Source: CAVORD01 sp963698535 (GTDB taxonomy: Bacteria > Bacteroidota > Bacteroidia > Bacteroidales > VadinHA17). From it: 64,000 nucleotides of DNA. The stretch covers positions 1,674,001 through 1,738,000 of the forward strand of contig CAVORD010000001.1 in NCBI GenBank assembly GCA_963698535.1. Reading direction: 5' to 3'. The notes under the pieces were generated by a model that saw only the letters and a list, made by a program, of their open reading frames with translations, was not told the DNA's origin and made no database searches. The position numbers and the translations under genes are program-made. Positions within the stretch are counted from its first letter, which is position 1; every line of letters begins with the position of its first letter. This document shows positions 17,953-26,564 of this stretch, one piece after another.

Positions 17953-18600
17953 ATGGAATTTCCTATATCCAAAAATCTGTTTATCCTGAGCATGAAGCCC
18001 GACAAAGGGGGCTTCTTTAACGGCAGGGGACATCTCAGGCTGCCTTTTACGGGAGCAATATTTCTGGATTTCTATAATAATGGAGAACTTCGGCTTGAGG
18101 ACAAGAAAGTGATACATGAGTGTAAAAATACCGGATCGACCCTCCATGACTCAGTTGCAGAAATATTGAAGAGCCCAAAGAACTTTAAGAGAGTTTCCTA
18201 TTGGATAAGAAGGTTATCAATGAAATTCCAGTTTATGTTCAGGGAAACCGGATCATCTCTTGAAAAGGAGATGGTTGTAAGGGTAGAAAACAGAAGATTC
18301 CTGGGTATCATCCCATGGCGTCAGTACTATCTTAAAAATAAAAAGATACGGATGGACCTTGTTGATCAGCTAAGAGCTGTTTTACTCCATCAAAGAGAGC
18401 CTGAAAAAGATAAGATAATGCTTATAGCCATGGTAAAGGATGCCTCTCTTTTAAGAGTGATCTCCCGCGACAGGCATGAACGCAAAAAGATGCGGGCCCG
18501 GATCAAAGAGATCACCTCTGATGATGAAGTAGTTCACTCGGTGACTCAGGCGATCAGGCAGATAAGGGCATCTGCCGCCGCCGCCCATGCAGGCGCCTGA
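17953..18600 (+). CDS. GPP34 (Golgi phosphoprotein 3-like) family protein
   Basis: 215 residues. The sequence follows the GPP34 layout: a strand with NLFILSMKPDKGGF, then LPFTGAIFLDFYNNGELRLEDKK split by a loop, a central WIRRLSMKF, the region GIIPWRQYYLKNK, and C-terminal helices with IMLIAMVKDASLLRVISRDR. In eukaryotes GOLPH3 binds PI4P and sorts glycosyltransferases; bacterial roles are not settled. It has no signal peptide, so it is cytoplasmic or peripheral to membranes. It is divergent from the heptaheme operon across an FNR-like site. The family call is by pattern only. Confidence 0.7.
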   Translation: MEFPISKNLFILSMKPDKGGFFNGRGHLRLPFTGAIFLDFYNNGELRLEDKKVIHECKNTGSTLHDSVAEILKSPKNFKRVSYWIRRLSMKFQFMFRETGSSLEKEMVVRVENRRFLGIIPWRQYYLKNKKIRMDLVDQLRAVLLHQREPEKDKIMLIAMVKDASLLRVISRDRHERKKMRARIKEITSDDEVVHSVTQAIRQIRASAAAAHAGA

Positions 18601-18638
18601 GTTTTATAGACGGTGTAAGTTATTAGATTTGGAAGGGC

Positions 18639-19448
18639 CTATTTGGTCCTGTAATATTTCATCGCCTCAGGAAGGAAGGATTTAATTTCCCGGATCCTTG
18701 TTGAATTGCTGGGGTGTGTACTCAGGAACTCAGGGGGAGCTGTGCCTCCTGCCGTATCCATCCTCTCCCAGAATGCTACTGCTGCCTCAGGATTATAACC
18801 AGCCATTGCCATTATGATCAGTCCAAGTCTGTCTGCCTCTTTCTCATGTTCCCTTGAGTATGGCAATACAGCTCCCAACTGCGAACCGATGCCGTAAACC
18901 GACATGAATATATTTCTTGTCTCTTCTGGTTTTTCCTTTGTTATCTCACTTAGTGCCACTCCCCCGAATTGTATTATCAGCTGATGCGACATTCTCTCAT
19001 TACCATGACGGGCAACTGCGTGTGCTATCTCATGCGCCATAACCACGGCCATCCCGTTCTTATCCAGGGTGTAGGGTAAAATACCTTCATACACAACTAT
19101 CTTACCTCCGGGCATACACCAGGCATTTGGGGTATTATCGGCAACAAGAGAAAACTCCCATTGGTAACCATTAATTCTGTCGAGAAGATTGTTTTGCGTA
19201 AGGTATTCAGTAAGGCTGGTTGTAAGATCTGTACCAACCTCCCTGATCATTGAAGCACCGGACATATTACTGCTAATCGTATTGGCTGAGATAAACTCAT
19301 TGTAGTTTGTCAGCCCCATGGCAACAAGTTCTGACTCCGGAAGGAGGTTAACCTGCCTTCTGCCCGAAAGGGGTACTGTTGAACATTCAACGAGTAAAAA
19401 TGCTGCAACTACCAGTCCCAGTGCCTTGAATAATATATTAGTTTTCAT
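18639..19448 (-). CDS. M48 family metallopeptidase lipoprotein
   Basis: 269 residues. A signal peptide with lipobox (LLVECST) anchors it to a membrane. The zinc site HEIAHAVARHG (HExxH) lies near residue 142, with the third ligand in REHEKEADRLG near 205. The conserved GGKIVVYEG precedes the active site. It resembles the LoiP/BepA branch of periplasmic M48 proteases involved in envelope protein quality control. Length is typical. It lies downstream of the acyl-CoA dehydrogenase operon but is separated from it by a strong terminator. Confidence 0.92.
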   Translation of the reverse strand: MKTNILFKALGLVVAAFLLVECSTVPLSGRRQVNLLPESELVAMGLTNYNEFISANTISSNMSGASMIREVGTDLTTSLTEYLTQNNLLDRINGYQWEFSLVADNTPNAWCMPGGKIVVYEGILPYTLDKNGMAVVMAHEIAHAVARHGNERMSHQLIIQFGGVALSEITKEKPEETRNIFMSVYGIGSQLGAVLPYSREHEKEADRLGLIIMAMAGYNPEAAVAFWERMDTAGGTAPPEFLSTHPSNSTRIREIKSFLPEAMKYYRTK

Positions 19449-19476
19449 ACGATCAATATTTCTGCAAATATAACCA

Positions 19477-19506
19477 GAAAAAAGCCCGGACCAATCTGGT
19501 CCGGGC
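19477..19506 (-). terminator. Terminator of the etf/acyl-CoA dehydrogenase operon
   Basis: A perfect ten-base stem, GCCCGGACCA and TGGTCCGGGC, around ATC, with six A on the left serving as U-tract for leftward transcription. It lies 20 bases after the acyl-CoA dehydrogenase stop. Confidence 0.92.
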
Positions 19507-19526
19507 CATATTACTGATCTATGTTT

Positions 19527-21302
19527 TTAGAGTTTATAAGAATTGTCGGCAATAAGCATATCTGCAATTCTCCGTCTTGCTGTCTTTGTGTTAACACCAT
19601 TGACAGCTGTAAGGTTATCAATTGCCTTTACGATATTTTCAGTTCCCTCATCACGAATAGTATAAATTGCATCCTTGGCAAATTTTCTGATCTTATCGGC
19701 TGCATCATATACAAAAACATTCAGGATGTCGCGGTAAATGCCTCCTTCACCCTTTAACGACTCGATCTTTGCTACTCTCAGGACAACAGATTCAGCTACA
19801 TAAACCTCCATCATCATGTTTGAAAGATTATTCAGCACCTCCTGCTCATGGATAAGCTGTTTATCGAACTTCTTTGTTGCCTCGTTAATGGCCAGAAGGG
19901 TCAGGTTTTTAAAGTTTTTGATATAGCGCAACTTCTCTTCAAAATATCCTTCCCCATTTTTAGCTCCTGCTGTAAGGGTTGCCACTTTTCCTGCTATCTC
20001 CTCAGCCTTGCCAAAAAGGTCAAAATCGCCCTTCATGGCACGTTTCATTGCAGTATCAACTATAAGCAGCCTGTTGATCTCATTTGTGCCTTCAAATATT
20101 CTGTTGATCCTGGAGTCGCGATACCCTCTTTCCACTGCCATTTCAGCAGAGTATCCCATACCGCCGTGTATCTGAACCGCCATGTCGATAACATAGTCGA
20201 GCATTTCAGATCCGTATACCTTAAGTAAAGCAGCCTCTACGGCATAGTGGCTTATAGCATCGATCGAGGCTCTGCCCTGATCGCATCCTTCTGTCTTATA
20301 TTGTGTCATAAGGAGATCGATGTCCCTGCTCACTCTGTATGTCGCTGCCTCAGCTGCGAATGTTCTTATTACCTGTTCGGCGATCATATGTTTTATAGAG
20401 CCAAAGGTTGAGATAAGGACACCGAACTGTTTTCTTTCGTTTGAGTACTTCACTGAGTCATTGATCGCTTTCTTGGATGCACCAAGTACATTAGCTGCAA
20501 GCTTCAGTCGTCCCATATGCAGAATGCTCAGTGCAACACGGAACCCCTCGCCTCTTTTCCCTATCAGATTATCAAGCGGTACCTTCACATCGGTATAATA
20601 TATCTGTGCTGTCGACGATCCTTTGATACCCATTTTATGTTCATCGGGACCAATAACAACACCCGGCATATCTTTTTCAACAATAAAGGCACTCAGGACC
20701 CTGTCGTTTTCAATTTTGGCGAATACGACCTGTGTGTCGGCGAAGCCTGCATTGGTGATCCACATTTTTTGTCCATTGAGAATGTAATGCGATCCGTCCT
20801 CAGCAAGTTTAGCGTTGGTCTTCCCTGAATTGGCATCGCTTCCTGCTCCGGGCTCGGTAAGGCAATATGCTCCCAGAAGCTCCCCTGTTGCAAGTTTAGT
20901 TACATACTTCTGCCTCTGATCGTAGCTGCCATAGTACATTATTGGCAGTGTACCTATTCCGCAATGGGCCATAAAGGCAACAGAGAAGGAGTACCCTGCT
21001 CCTATCGTCTCTGCAGCAAGCATCTGGGTTACAAATGATTGTCCGAAGCCACCAAATTCCTCGGGTATTGATATTCCCATTAATCCGAGTTCACCCGACT
21101 TTTTAAGTATTGCCGACATTAATTCCCTGTCGCCTTTGTCGAGTTTCTCAACGTTTGGATATACCTCTGCTTCCAGAAAGTCTCTGCAGGTGTCGGCTAT
21201 CATGCGTTGCTCCTCATCAAATTCTTCAGGAATAAAAACGGTTGCCGGATCGATCTCCCGTACAAGGAATTCACCACTCTTTAATGCATTGCTGTTTTCC
21301 AT
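19527..21302 (-). CDS. Acyl-CoA dehydrogenase, long form
   Basis: 591 residues, an FAD enzyme oxidising acyl-CoA to enoyl-CoA with electrons passed to ETF. The ACAD signature AYCLTEPGAGSDANSG lies near residue 148, the region QIHGGMGYSAEMAVERGYRD near 385, and EGTNEINRLLI just after. The C-terminal extension of about 150 residues beyond the standard 380-residue core is found in the long ACAD group (VLCAD/FadE12-like). It ends an operon with etfB, etfA and two Fe-S proteins. Substrate chain length cannot be read from the sequence. Confidence 0.95.
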   Translation of the reverse strand: MENSNALKSGEFLVREIDPATVFIPEEFDEEQRMIADTCRDFLEAEVYPNVEKLDKGDRELMSAILKKSGELGLMGISIPEEFGGFGQSFVTQMLAAETIGAGYSFSVAFMAHCGIGTLPIMYYGSYDQRQKYVTKLATGELLGAYCLTEPGAGSDANSGKTNAKLAEDGSHYILNGQKMWITNAGFADTQVVFAKIENDRVLSAFIVEKDMPGVVIGPDEHKMGIKGSSTAQIYYTDVKVPLDNLIGKRGEGFRVALSILHMGRLKLAANVLGASKKAINDSVKYSNERKQFGVLISTFGSIKHMIAEQVIRTFAAEAATYRVSRDIDLLMTQYKTEGCDQGRASIDAISHYAVEAALLKVYGSEMLDYVIDMAVQIHGGMGYSAEMAVERGYRDSRINRIFEGTNEINRLLIVDTAMKRAMKGDFDLFGKAEEIAGKVATLTAGAKNGEGYFEEKLRYIKNFKNLTLLAINEATKKFDKQLIHEQEVLNNLSNMMMEVYVAESVVLRVAKIESLKGEGGIYRDILNVFVYDAADKIRKFAKDAIYTIRDEGTENIVKAIDNLTAVNGVNTKTARRRIADMLIADNSYKL

Positions 21303-21334
21303 TTTTGTCGATTTATTATTTTCTCAATTTATGG

Positions 21335-22135
21335 TTATATGTTAAGGGCCTGAACAACCAGTTCAGCAATATCGAGGTTTCTTACATCCTCTTCCCTGTT
21401 TTTATATTTAATACCGTCGGTCATCATCGTCATACAGAATGGGCACGCGGTAGCAATAACTGATGCTCCGGTGTTTATAGCTTCCTCTGTTCTCTCAAGG
21501 AAGATTTCCTTATCGCCTTTCTCTGCCTCCTTGAACATCTGGGCTCCTCCTGCTCCACAGCAAAGGGCAAAACTCTTGTTGCGTTTCATCTCCTTCAGGT
21601 CAACCTTCAACTCCGAGAGCAGCTTTCTTGGTTCGGCATATACTGAATTAGCTCTTCCAAGATAACAGGGATCGTGATAAGTTACTTTAATATTTTTCAG
21701 CTCATCTGAGGGAATCCTAAGTTTACCTTTTTCTACAGCATCAAGAATGAAAGTGATATAGTTTATAACTTCAAAATCGGCTCCAAGGTCCGGGTATTCA
21801 TTCTTAAAAATATTGTAACAATGAGGGCACACAGTTATAACCTTCTTAATATCGTAGGCTTTGAAAAGTTCAATATTCTGCAGGGCCTGCATCTGGTACA
21901 GCATCTCATTGCCGGCTCTTCTGGCGGGGTCGCCTGTACATGTTTCCTCCTTGCCCAGAACAGCATAGCTGGCATCCAGATGAGTGAGTATCTTGGTGAA
22001 GGCCCGTACAACTTTCCTGTAGCGGTCGTCGAATGCACCTGCACAGCCAACCCAGAACAGATATTCAGGTCTTTCTCCTTTCGCGAAGAGGTCTGCCATC
22101 ACAGGTACCTCTATTTTCCTAGTTGCCATTTGCAC
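21335..22135 (-). CDS. CCG-domain Fe-S protein (HdrB/GlpC-like), quinone reductase subunit
   Basis: 266 residues, soluble. Two CCG cysteine-rich modules are visible. The second is complete (HDPCYLGRAN, then ALCCGAGGAQM, then ATACPFCM). The first is partial (WVGCAGAFDD and VCPHCYNIF). In heterodisulfide reductase HdrB and related proteins these bind noncubane or [4Fe-4S] clusters. In the ETF:menaquinone oxidoreductases formerly called DUF224 this module is fused to the membrane/ferredoxin part; here it is a separate gene 7 bases after that part. Start choice: the annotated ATG is followed after one codon by a second ATG, both plausible. Confidence 0.9.
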   Translation of the reverse strand: MQMATRKIEVPVMADLFAKGERPEYLFWVGCAGAFDDRYRKVVRAFTKILTHLDASYAVLGKEETCTGDPARRAGNEMLYQMQALQNIELFKAYDIKKVITVCPHCYNIFKNEYPDLGADFEVINYITFILDAVEKGKLRIPSDELKNIKVTYHDPCYLGRANSVYAEPRKLLSELKVDLKEMKRNKSFALCCGAGGAQMFKEAEKGDKEIFLERTEEAINTGASVIATACPFCMTMMTDGIKYKNREEDVRNLDIAELVVQALNI

Positions 22136-22142
22136 AAATTAC

Positions 22143-23459
22143 TTATTTAATAACCATTTCCAGGTCCTTGGTCCATAGTAGTCTGTCCTCTGCAGGATAC
22201 TGCCACGGAGCACCATTATTCTCAATATTGCTGAACAGGGCTTTTATCTCGCCGGGGGCAGCCCCCTCTTCCATAACCAGGTACCGCCGCATATCAATGA
22301 TCAGCGTGGGATGATTAATATTTATCGGGCACTCTCTTGCACAGGCATTACATGTGGTACATGCCCAAAGCTCCTCTTCCGTAACCATATTACGGACAAG
22401 TGATTTACCGTCGCTGAACTCCTTCCCTTCCTTAAGCATCTTCGGACCTTTCTCTTTCATCCTTGCTCTCAGGTCCATCATTATCTTCCTGGGCGACAGT
22501 TTCTTTCCCGTTATGCTGGCAGGACATACTGCAGTGCATCTTCCGCATTCGGTACATGCCAGGGAATCGAAATAGTTCTTCCATGTTACATCCTCTGCAT
22601 CCTTCACACCAAAACGTTCAACAACGGCATCTGAAGGTGCTTCAGCATAAGCTGTCTCAGGATTCATCATCAGCTTGACTTCACGGGTAATACTATCCAT
22701 ATTGGTCAGCTTGCCCAGAGGCTCCAGTCTTGTAAGAAAGACATTTGGCACCGACATGAACACATGAAAGTGCTTTGAGTATGGAAGCAAGTTCGCAAAT
22801 ATGAATATCAGAAGTATGTGTGACCACCAGAAAAACTGATGCCAGAAGTGAAAACTCTCTGATTCCCCTGCTGACAAATTAGCCAATATGGACGATACGG
22901 GGTATGATCCTGACACGGCATGACCGGAGCTATTCATTTCCAGGAGATAAAAGGTATTCATCCCCAGAAGTGATACCATGAGAAGGAAAATCATCGTCAG
23001 GGCAAGTGAAGCATCAAGATGAGATATTTTCTTCATCTCTGCTCCTTCAAATCGCTCAATATGCATGAAAGTGCGTCTGAAGAGGAAGACCAGGATCGCC
23101 AGAGCGATAATAAAGGCAAAAATATCGCCTGATGCCATTATAATATTGTATACCGGCCCGAGGATGGAAAGAAATCTTTCAGACCCGCTCAATCCGTCGA
23201 CAACCATCTCAATGCTGCCGATGAGAATAACGCAGAAGCCCCAGAAGACCAGAGCATGAAGAAAACCCATCACCGGATGCCTGAAGATCCGTGTCTGGCC
23301 AATGGCAACGCTCATCATTACACGAAATCTTTTTCCTATATTCCTGACAGGGAAGCCTGACCGTGTCAGACTGAAAAATGCCAGAATCCTCCTGGTTGTC
23401 ACAGCAAAGACAGCAAGTGTGACGATCAAAGAGAGAGCAAAAACAATTTGTTTAATCAT
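22143..23459 (-). CDS. Membrane [4Fe-4S] protein with NarI-like domain (ETF:menaquinone oxidoreductase part)
   Basis: 438 residues. The N-terminal half has about five membrane helices resembling the nitrate reductase gamma/NarI cytochrome b domain (HPVMGFLHALVFWGFCVI, with histidines in several helices). The C-terminal half has two [4Fe-4S] motifs, CTECGRCTAVCPAS near residue 304 and CTTCNACARECPIN near 365. Together with the downstream CCG protein this equals the membrane FeS oxidoreductase that links EtfAB to menaquinone in anaerobic acyl-CoA oxidisers. It sits directly between etfA and the CCG gene, supporting that role. Confidence 0.88.
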   Translation of the reverse strand: MIKQIVFALSLIVTLAVFAVTTRRILAFFSLTRSGFPVRNIGKRFRVMMSVAIGQTRIFRHPVMGFLHALVFWGFCVILIGSIEMVVDGLSGSERFLSILGPVYNIIMASGDIFAFIIALAILVFLFRRTFMHIERFEGAEMKKISHLDASLALTMIFLLMVSLLGMNTFYLLEMNSSGHAVSGSYPVSSILANLSAGESESFHFWHQFFWWSHILLIFIFANLLPYSKHFHVFMSVPNVFLTRLEPLGKLTNMDSITREVKLMMNPETAYAEAPSDAVVERFGVKDAEDVTWKNYFDSLACTECGRCTAVCPASITGKKLSPRKIMMDLRARMKEKGPKMLKEGKEFSDGKSLVRNMVTEEELWACTTCNACARECPININHPTLIIDMRRYLVMEEGAAPGEIKALFSNIENNGAPWQYPAEDRLLWTKDLEMVIK

Positions 23460-23512
23460 ACCTGAAATATGAATTTCTGTTCCCTATTAAAATTCTCCTA
23501 AACAGGATCACT

Positions 23513-24484
23513 CTATTTACCTTTGGCAGCTTTTGCAGCCTCAACAAGCTTAGGAAGCACCTTTGCAGCATCTCCGATAATACCATACTGTGCATTTTCA
23601 AAAATGGGAGCGTCTTTATCATTATTGATCGCAACAATATATTTTGATGAGCTGACACCTGCAATATGCTGCGTCGCTCCGGAGATACCTACTGCAATAT
23701 AAAGATTGGGAGCAATTATTTTACCTGTTTGTCCGGTATGCTCATCATGAGGTCTCCAGCCTTCATCTGAAACAGGCCTGGAGCAAGCAGTTGCACCACC
23801 AAGCAGTTCTGCCAGTTCGAGCAACGGACCCCAGTTGTCGGCCGACTTCATTCCTCTGCCTCCTGAGACCACAACATCGGCATCTGTGATAAGCAGTTTG
23901 CCTGTCTGCTTCTGCACATCCTCAACTACAACCTTCTTCAGAGACATATCAATATCTGCCGTTCTCTTTTCAATTTGAGCATCAGTGCTTTTTTCTACAA
24001 GCTCAAATGAGTTCTGGGCAAGAGTTATGATCCTCTTCTCTGTTTTGATAACCAGATTGGTAAAGGTATTGCCCGAGTAAGAGCGCTTGAAAAGGGTAAA
24101 AGGGTCGATGGCTACAGGAAGTTTTGATACCCCTGATGCTATACCTGCCTTTAATCTGACAGAAAGCCTTGGTGCAAGGGCCTTACCTGAATTGTTATTC
24201 GCAAAGATCAGGGTGTTAGCGTTGACCTCCCCGGCTGTTTTAGCAATAAGATCGGTAAAGACCTGACTGTCAAATGTTTTAACCTTATCTCCTCCAAGGG
24301 ATATTACTCTCGAAGCACCGTATTTCCCAAGTGATTTAAGCTCTTCATCTCCTACCTCACCAATAGACAATACAATTGCCTGGGTATTTAGCATCTCTGC
24401 TACTTTTGCCCCGTAGGAAACAAGTTCGAAGGATAGTTTCTTGAACTTACCATCCCAGTTTTCGGTATATATTAATACTGCCAT
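23513..24484 (-). CDS. etfA: Electron transfer flavoprotein alpha subunit
   Basis: About 323 residues from the ATG at 24484 (MAVLIYTENWDGK), which I prefer over the upstream 24523 start because the family begins with such a strand and the longer start overlaps etfB. The C-terminal FAD-binding domain shows SGGRGMKSADNW, GATACSRPVSDEGW and YIAVGISGATQH, the standard EtfA signatures. Together with EtfB it accepts electrons from the acyl-CoA dehydrogenase at the end of the operon and passes them to the membrane Fe-S protein. Whether this EtfAB is bifurcating cannot be decided by eye. Confidence 0.95.
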   Translation of the reverse strand: MAVLIYTENWDGKFKKLSFELVSYGAKVAEMLNTQAIVLSIGEVGDEELKSLGKYGASRVISLGGDKVKTFDSQVFTDLIAKTAGEVNANTLIFANNNSGKALAPRLSVRLKAGIASGVSKLPVAIDPFTLFKRSYSGNTFTNLVIKTEKRIITLAQNSFELVEKSTDAQIEKRTADIDMSLKKVVVEDVQKQTGKLLITDADVVVSGGRGMKSADNWGPLLELAELLGGATACSRPVSDEGWRPHDEHTGQTGKIIAPNLYIAVGISGATQHIAGVSSSKYIVAINNDKDAPIFENAQYGIIGDAAKVLPKLVEAAKAAKGK

Positions 24485-24503
24485 TTCTAAGTTTTTTAAG
24501 TGA

Positions 24504-25256
24504 TCAGATAACTTTTGCCTCATTTTGAAGAAGGGTGATCAGTTCACCAGGATTCTCCGGATCGATATACTTGCACTTAGCTCTGGGCTGTGGCATTTCA
24601 AATCCTGCAACCTTTGTAAGTGACTCAACAGATATTGGTTCTACAACCTTAATAGGTTTGGTCCGTGCCATCATTATACCCCTCATTGCTGCAATGCGCG
24701 GCTCTTTGGAAATACCTTTCTGTACCACCGCAACAAATGGGAATGGAACAGAAACAACCTCTTTGCCTCCATCTATTTCTCTTACAACAACCGGCTTGCC
24801 TCCTTCTATCTTAATCCCAGAAACGGATGAGACCAGCGGCATTCCCATAAATTCTGCTACCATTCCTCCCACAAGAGAACCATTATGATCGCTCGATTCA
24901 ATACCACACATCACCATATCGTAACCACCCGTTTTTGCCTCCTCGGCTATTTGCGCCGCTGTGAAATAAGCATCTTCAGGGTCGGCGTTAATACGCACTG
25001 CGTCATCGGCGCCTATGGCAAGAGCCTTTCTGATAGTAGGTTCTGCTGTTGCCGGCCCAACATGAACAACAGTTACGGAAGTAACACCTGCCAACGGATC
25101 GTCTTTTAGCTCAAGAGCCCTCGTTAGAGAAAGCTCATCCCACGGGTTTATCACCCATTGAATTCCAGTAGTGTCGATTTTAGTGTTCCCTTCTGCCAGC
25201 TTTATCCTGGTGGTTGTGTCCGGAACATTACTGATGCAAACTAGTATCTTCATCAT
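24504..25256 (-). CDS. etfB: Electron transfer flavoprotein beta subunit
   Basis: 250 residues. It starts MKILVCISNVPDTT (one codon after the listed ATG) and contains INPWDELSLTRALELKD, GPATAEPTIRKALAIGADD and the family motif GIMMARTKPIKVVEP. It forms the nucleotide-binding half of EtfAB. It is the first gene of a five-gene leftward operon: etfB, etfA, membrane Fe-S protein, CCG protein, acyl-CoA dehydrogenase, closed by the terminator at 19477. A TATATTTG promoter box lies about 90 bases upstream. Confidence 0.96.
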   Translation of the reverse strand: MMKILVCISNVPDTTTRIKLAEGNTKIDTTGIQWVINPWDELSLTRALELKDDPLAGVTSVTVVHVGPATAEPTIRKALAIGADDAVRINADPEDAYFTAAQIAEEAKTGGYDMVMCGIESSDHNGSLVGGMVAEFMGMPLVSSVSGIKIEGGKPVVVREIDGGKEVVSVPFPFVAVVQKGISKEPRIAAMRGIMMARTKPIKVVEPISVESLTKVAGFEMPQPRAKCKYIDPENPGELITLLQNEAKVI

Positions 25257-25586
25257 CCAATTCTTTATTATTAATTAATCTCTGCCCCGCAATATACAAG
25301 GAGCAGAAAGAAATCCAGGCATACAATCTCCCGGTATTCAGCGGGTACAAATATATAAAAAAATGACACCTCCCACAGGCAGGTTACATGGTATATGTCA
25401 TCTCAGTCGAAAAAATGTGGCTACTACATACTTAATATTCTGCTATTTATAAATATTCTAGATAAGTATACGTTTTATGGTCGACGTGGTCCTCAGCCAA
25501 AAATCTACTCTGCGCAAAATAATATCAACCGATTTAGGTCAGGATAAATTTATAATCTATTTTCGCACCTGAAAAACAGAGCAATA
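25257..25586. other. Divergent intergenic region, no gene seen
   Basis: 330 bases between etfB (leftward) and the EamA transporter (rightward). Apart from a likely etfB promoter box at 25348-25355 it is AT-rich and holds no convincing ORF, RNA structure or repeat that I can identify. Confidence 0.6.
25348..25355 (-). promoter_or_regulatory. Candidate -7 box of the etf operon
   Basis: On the minus strand this reads TATATTTG, a perfect match to TAnnTTTG, about 92 bases upstream of the etfB ATG. No clear TTTG is found 19-21 bases further upstream, so the call rests on the -7 element alone. Confidence 0.4.
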
Positions 25587-26507
25587 TTGAAACCGGGAAT
25601 TAAAGTTTACGCAGCTGTAGTTATTTCAATGATCTTCTGGGCATTCTCCTTTGTCTGGTTTAAGGTTGCAAATCAACACTACTCTCCTATTACAATTGTC
25701 TTTCTCCGCCTGGTGATATCGGGAACCATACTGACTATTTTCCTTCTGGCGACGGGGAGACTTGTAAAGATACCACGGGTTGACAGAAATAAATTCCTTC
25801 TGCTATCACTTTTTGAACCATTCTTCTATTTCCTTGGAGAGAGTTATGGACTTACCTATGTCTCCTCAACGGTCGGATCTGTTATGATCTCCACGATCCC
25901 TGTCTTTGCAGCACTGGGTGCATGGATTATATACAGGGAAAGGTTGACAATTCTCAACTATGCCGGTATTGCGCTATCGTTTGCCGGTGTGATGCTATTT
26001 GTTTTCAATTCAGATGGTTCCCTTTCTGTACAGCCTGTTGGCATAGCTCTGATGTTTATTGCAGTAATGTCGGCTGTTGGTTATACACTCGTCCTTAAAA
26101 ATCTTGCCGGCACATACAATCCTGTTTATATTGTCAACATCCAGAATATTATCGGCACAATTTTGTTCCTGCCAATATTCATATTCACCGACGGCTCCGA
26201 ATTTCTAAAGATGGAGCATACAATAGGGAATCTGATGCCTGTTATTAAGCTTGCCATCTTCGCTTCTTCAGGAGCATTCATTCTGTTTGCCTATGCTGTA
26301 AGACACCTGGGGATTACCAAATCTAATGTCTTCTCGAACTTTATTCCTGTATTTACCGCAATTTTTGCATGGATGATTCTTGGCGATTCTATTTCCACTC
26401 AAAGCCTGATCGGAATGGGAATAGTGATAGCTGGACTCTTCCTTTCACAAAGGAATGGAAGAAAAAAGAGGATCATTGGTGAAATTCTACCGGGAAAAAC
26501 AGCCTGA
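25587..26507 (+). CDS. EamA/DMT-family transporter
   Basis: 306 residues with ten predicted membrane helices in two EamA repeats (first about residues 8-135, second 150-290). Characteristic blocks are FVWFKVANQHYSPITIVFLRL and, in the second half, FIPVFTAIFAWMILGDSIS. The start is TTG (the first codon of the MKPGIKVYA-like N-terminus); no ATG lies closer. The substrate of such drug/metabolite exporters cannot be deduced. It is divergent from etfB and 57 bases upstream of porQ. Confidence 0.88.
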   Translation: MKPGIKVYAAVVISMIFWAFSFVWFKVANQHYSPITIVFLRLVISGTILTIFLLATGRLVKIPRVDRNKFLLLSLFEPFFYFLGESYGLTYVSSTVGSVMISTIPVFAALGAWIIYRERLTILNYAGIALSFAGVMLFVFNSDGSLSVQPVGIALMFIAVMSAVGYTLVLKNLAGTYNPVYIVNIQNIIGTILFLPIFIFTDGSEFLKMEHTIGNLMPVIKLAIFASSGAFILFAYAVRHLGITKSNVFSNFIPVFTAIFAWMILGDSISTQSLIGMGIVIAGLFLSQRNGRKKRIIGEILPGKTA

Positions 26508-26549
26508 GACAACAAGTATCACTTTCAGTTGTTTTTTATAATAGAGCAT

Positions 26550-26557
26550 TATCTTTG
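26550..26557 (+). promoter_or_regulatory. TATCTTTG box before porQ
   Basis: This matches the Bacteroidota TAnnTTTG element, with a TTG 18 bases upstream at 26529-26531. It ends only 7 bases before the porQ ATG, so the transcript would be nearly leaderless, or the match is coincidental. Confidence 0.35.
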
Positions 26558-26564
26558 AATTAAT

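Noticed and set aside
21835..22050. Short minus-strand frame within the CCG gene
   Set aside because: Shadow frame within a clear gene; no independent support.
25257..25586. Riboswitch or small RNA between etfB and the EamA gene
   Set aside because: No stable stem series or known motif could be made out by eye.
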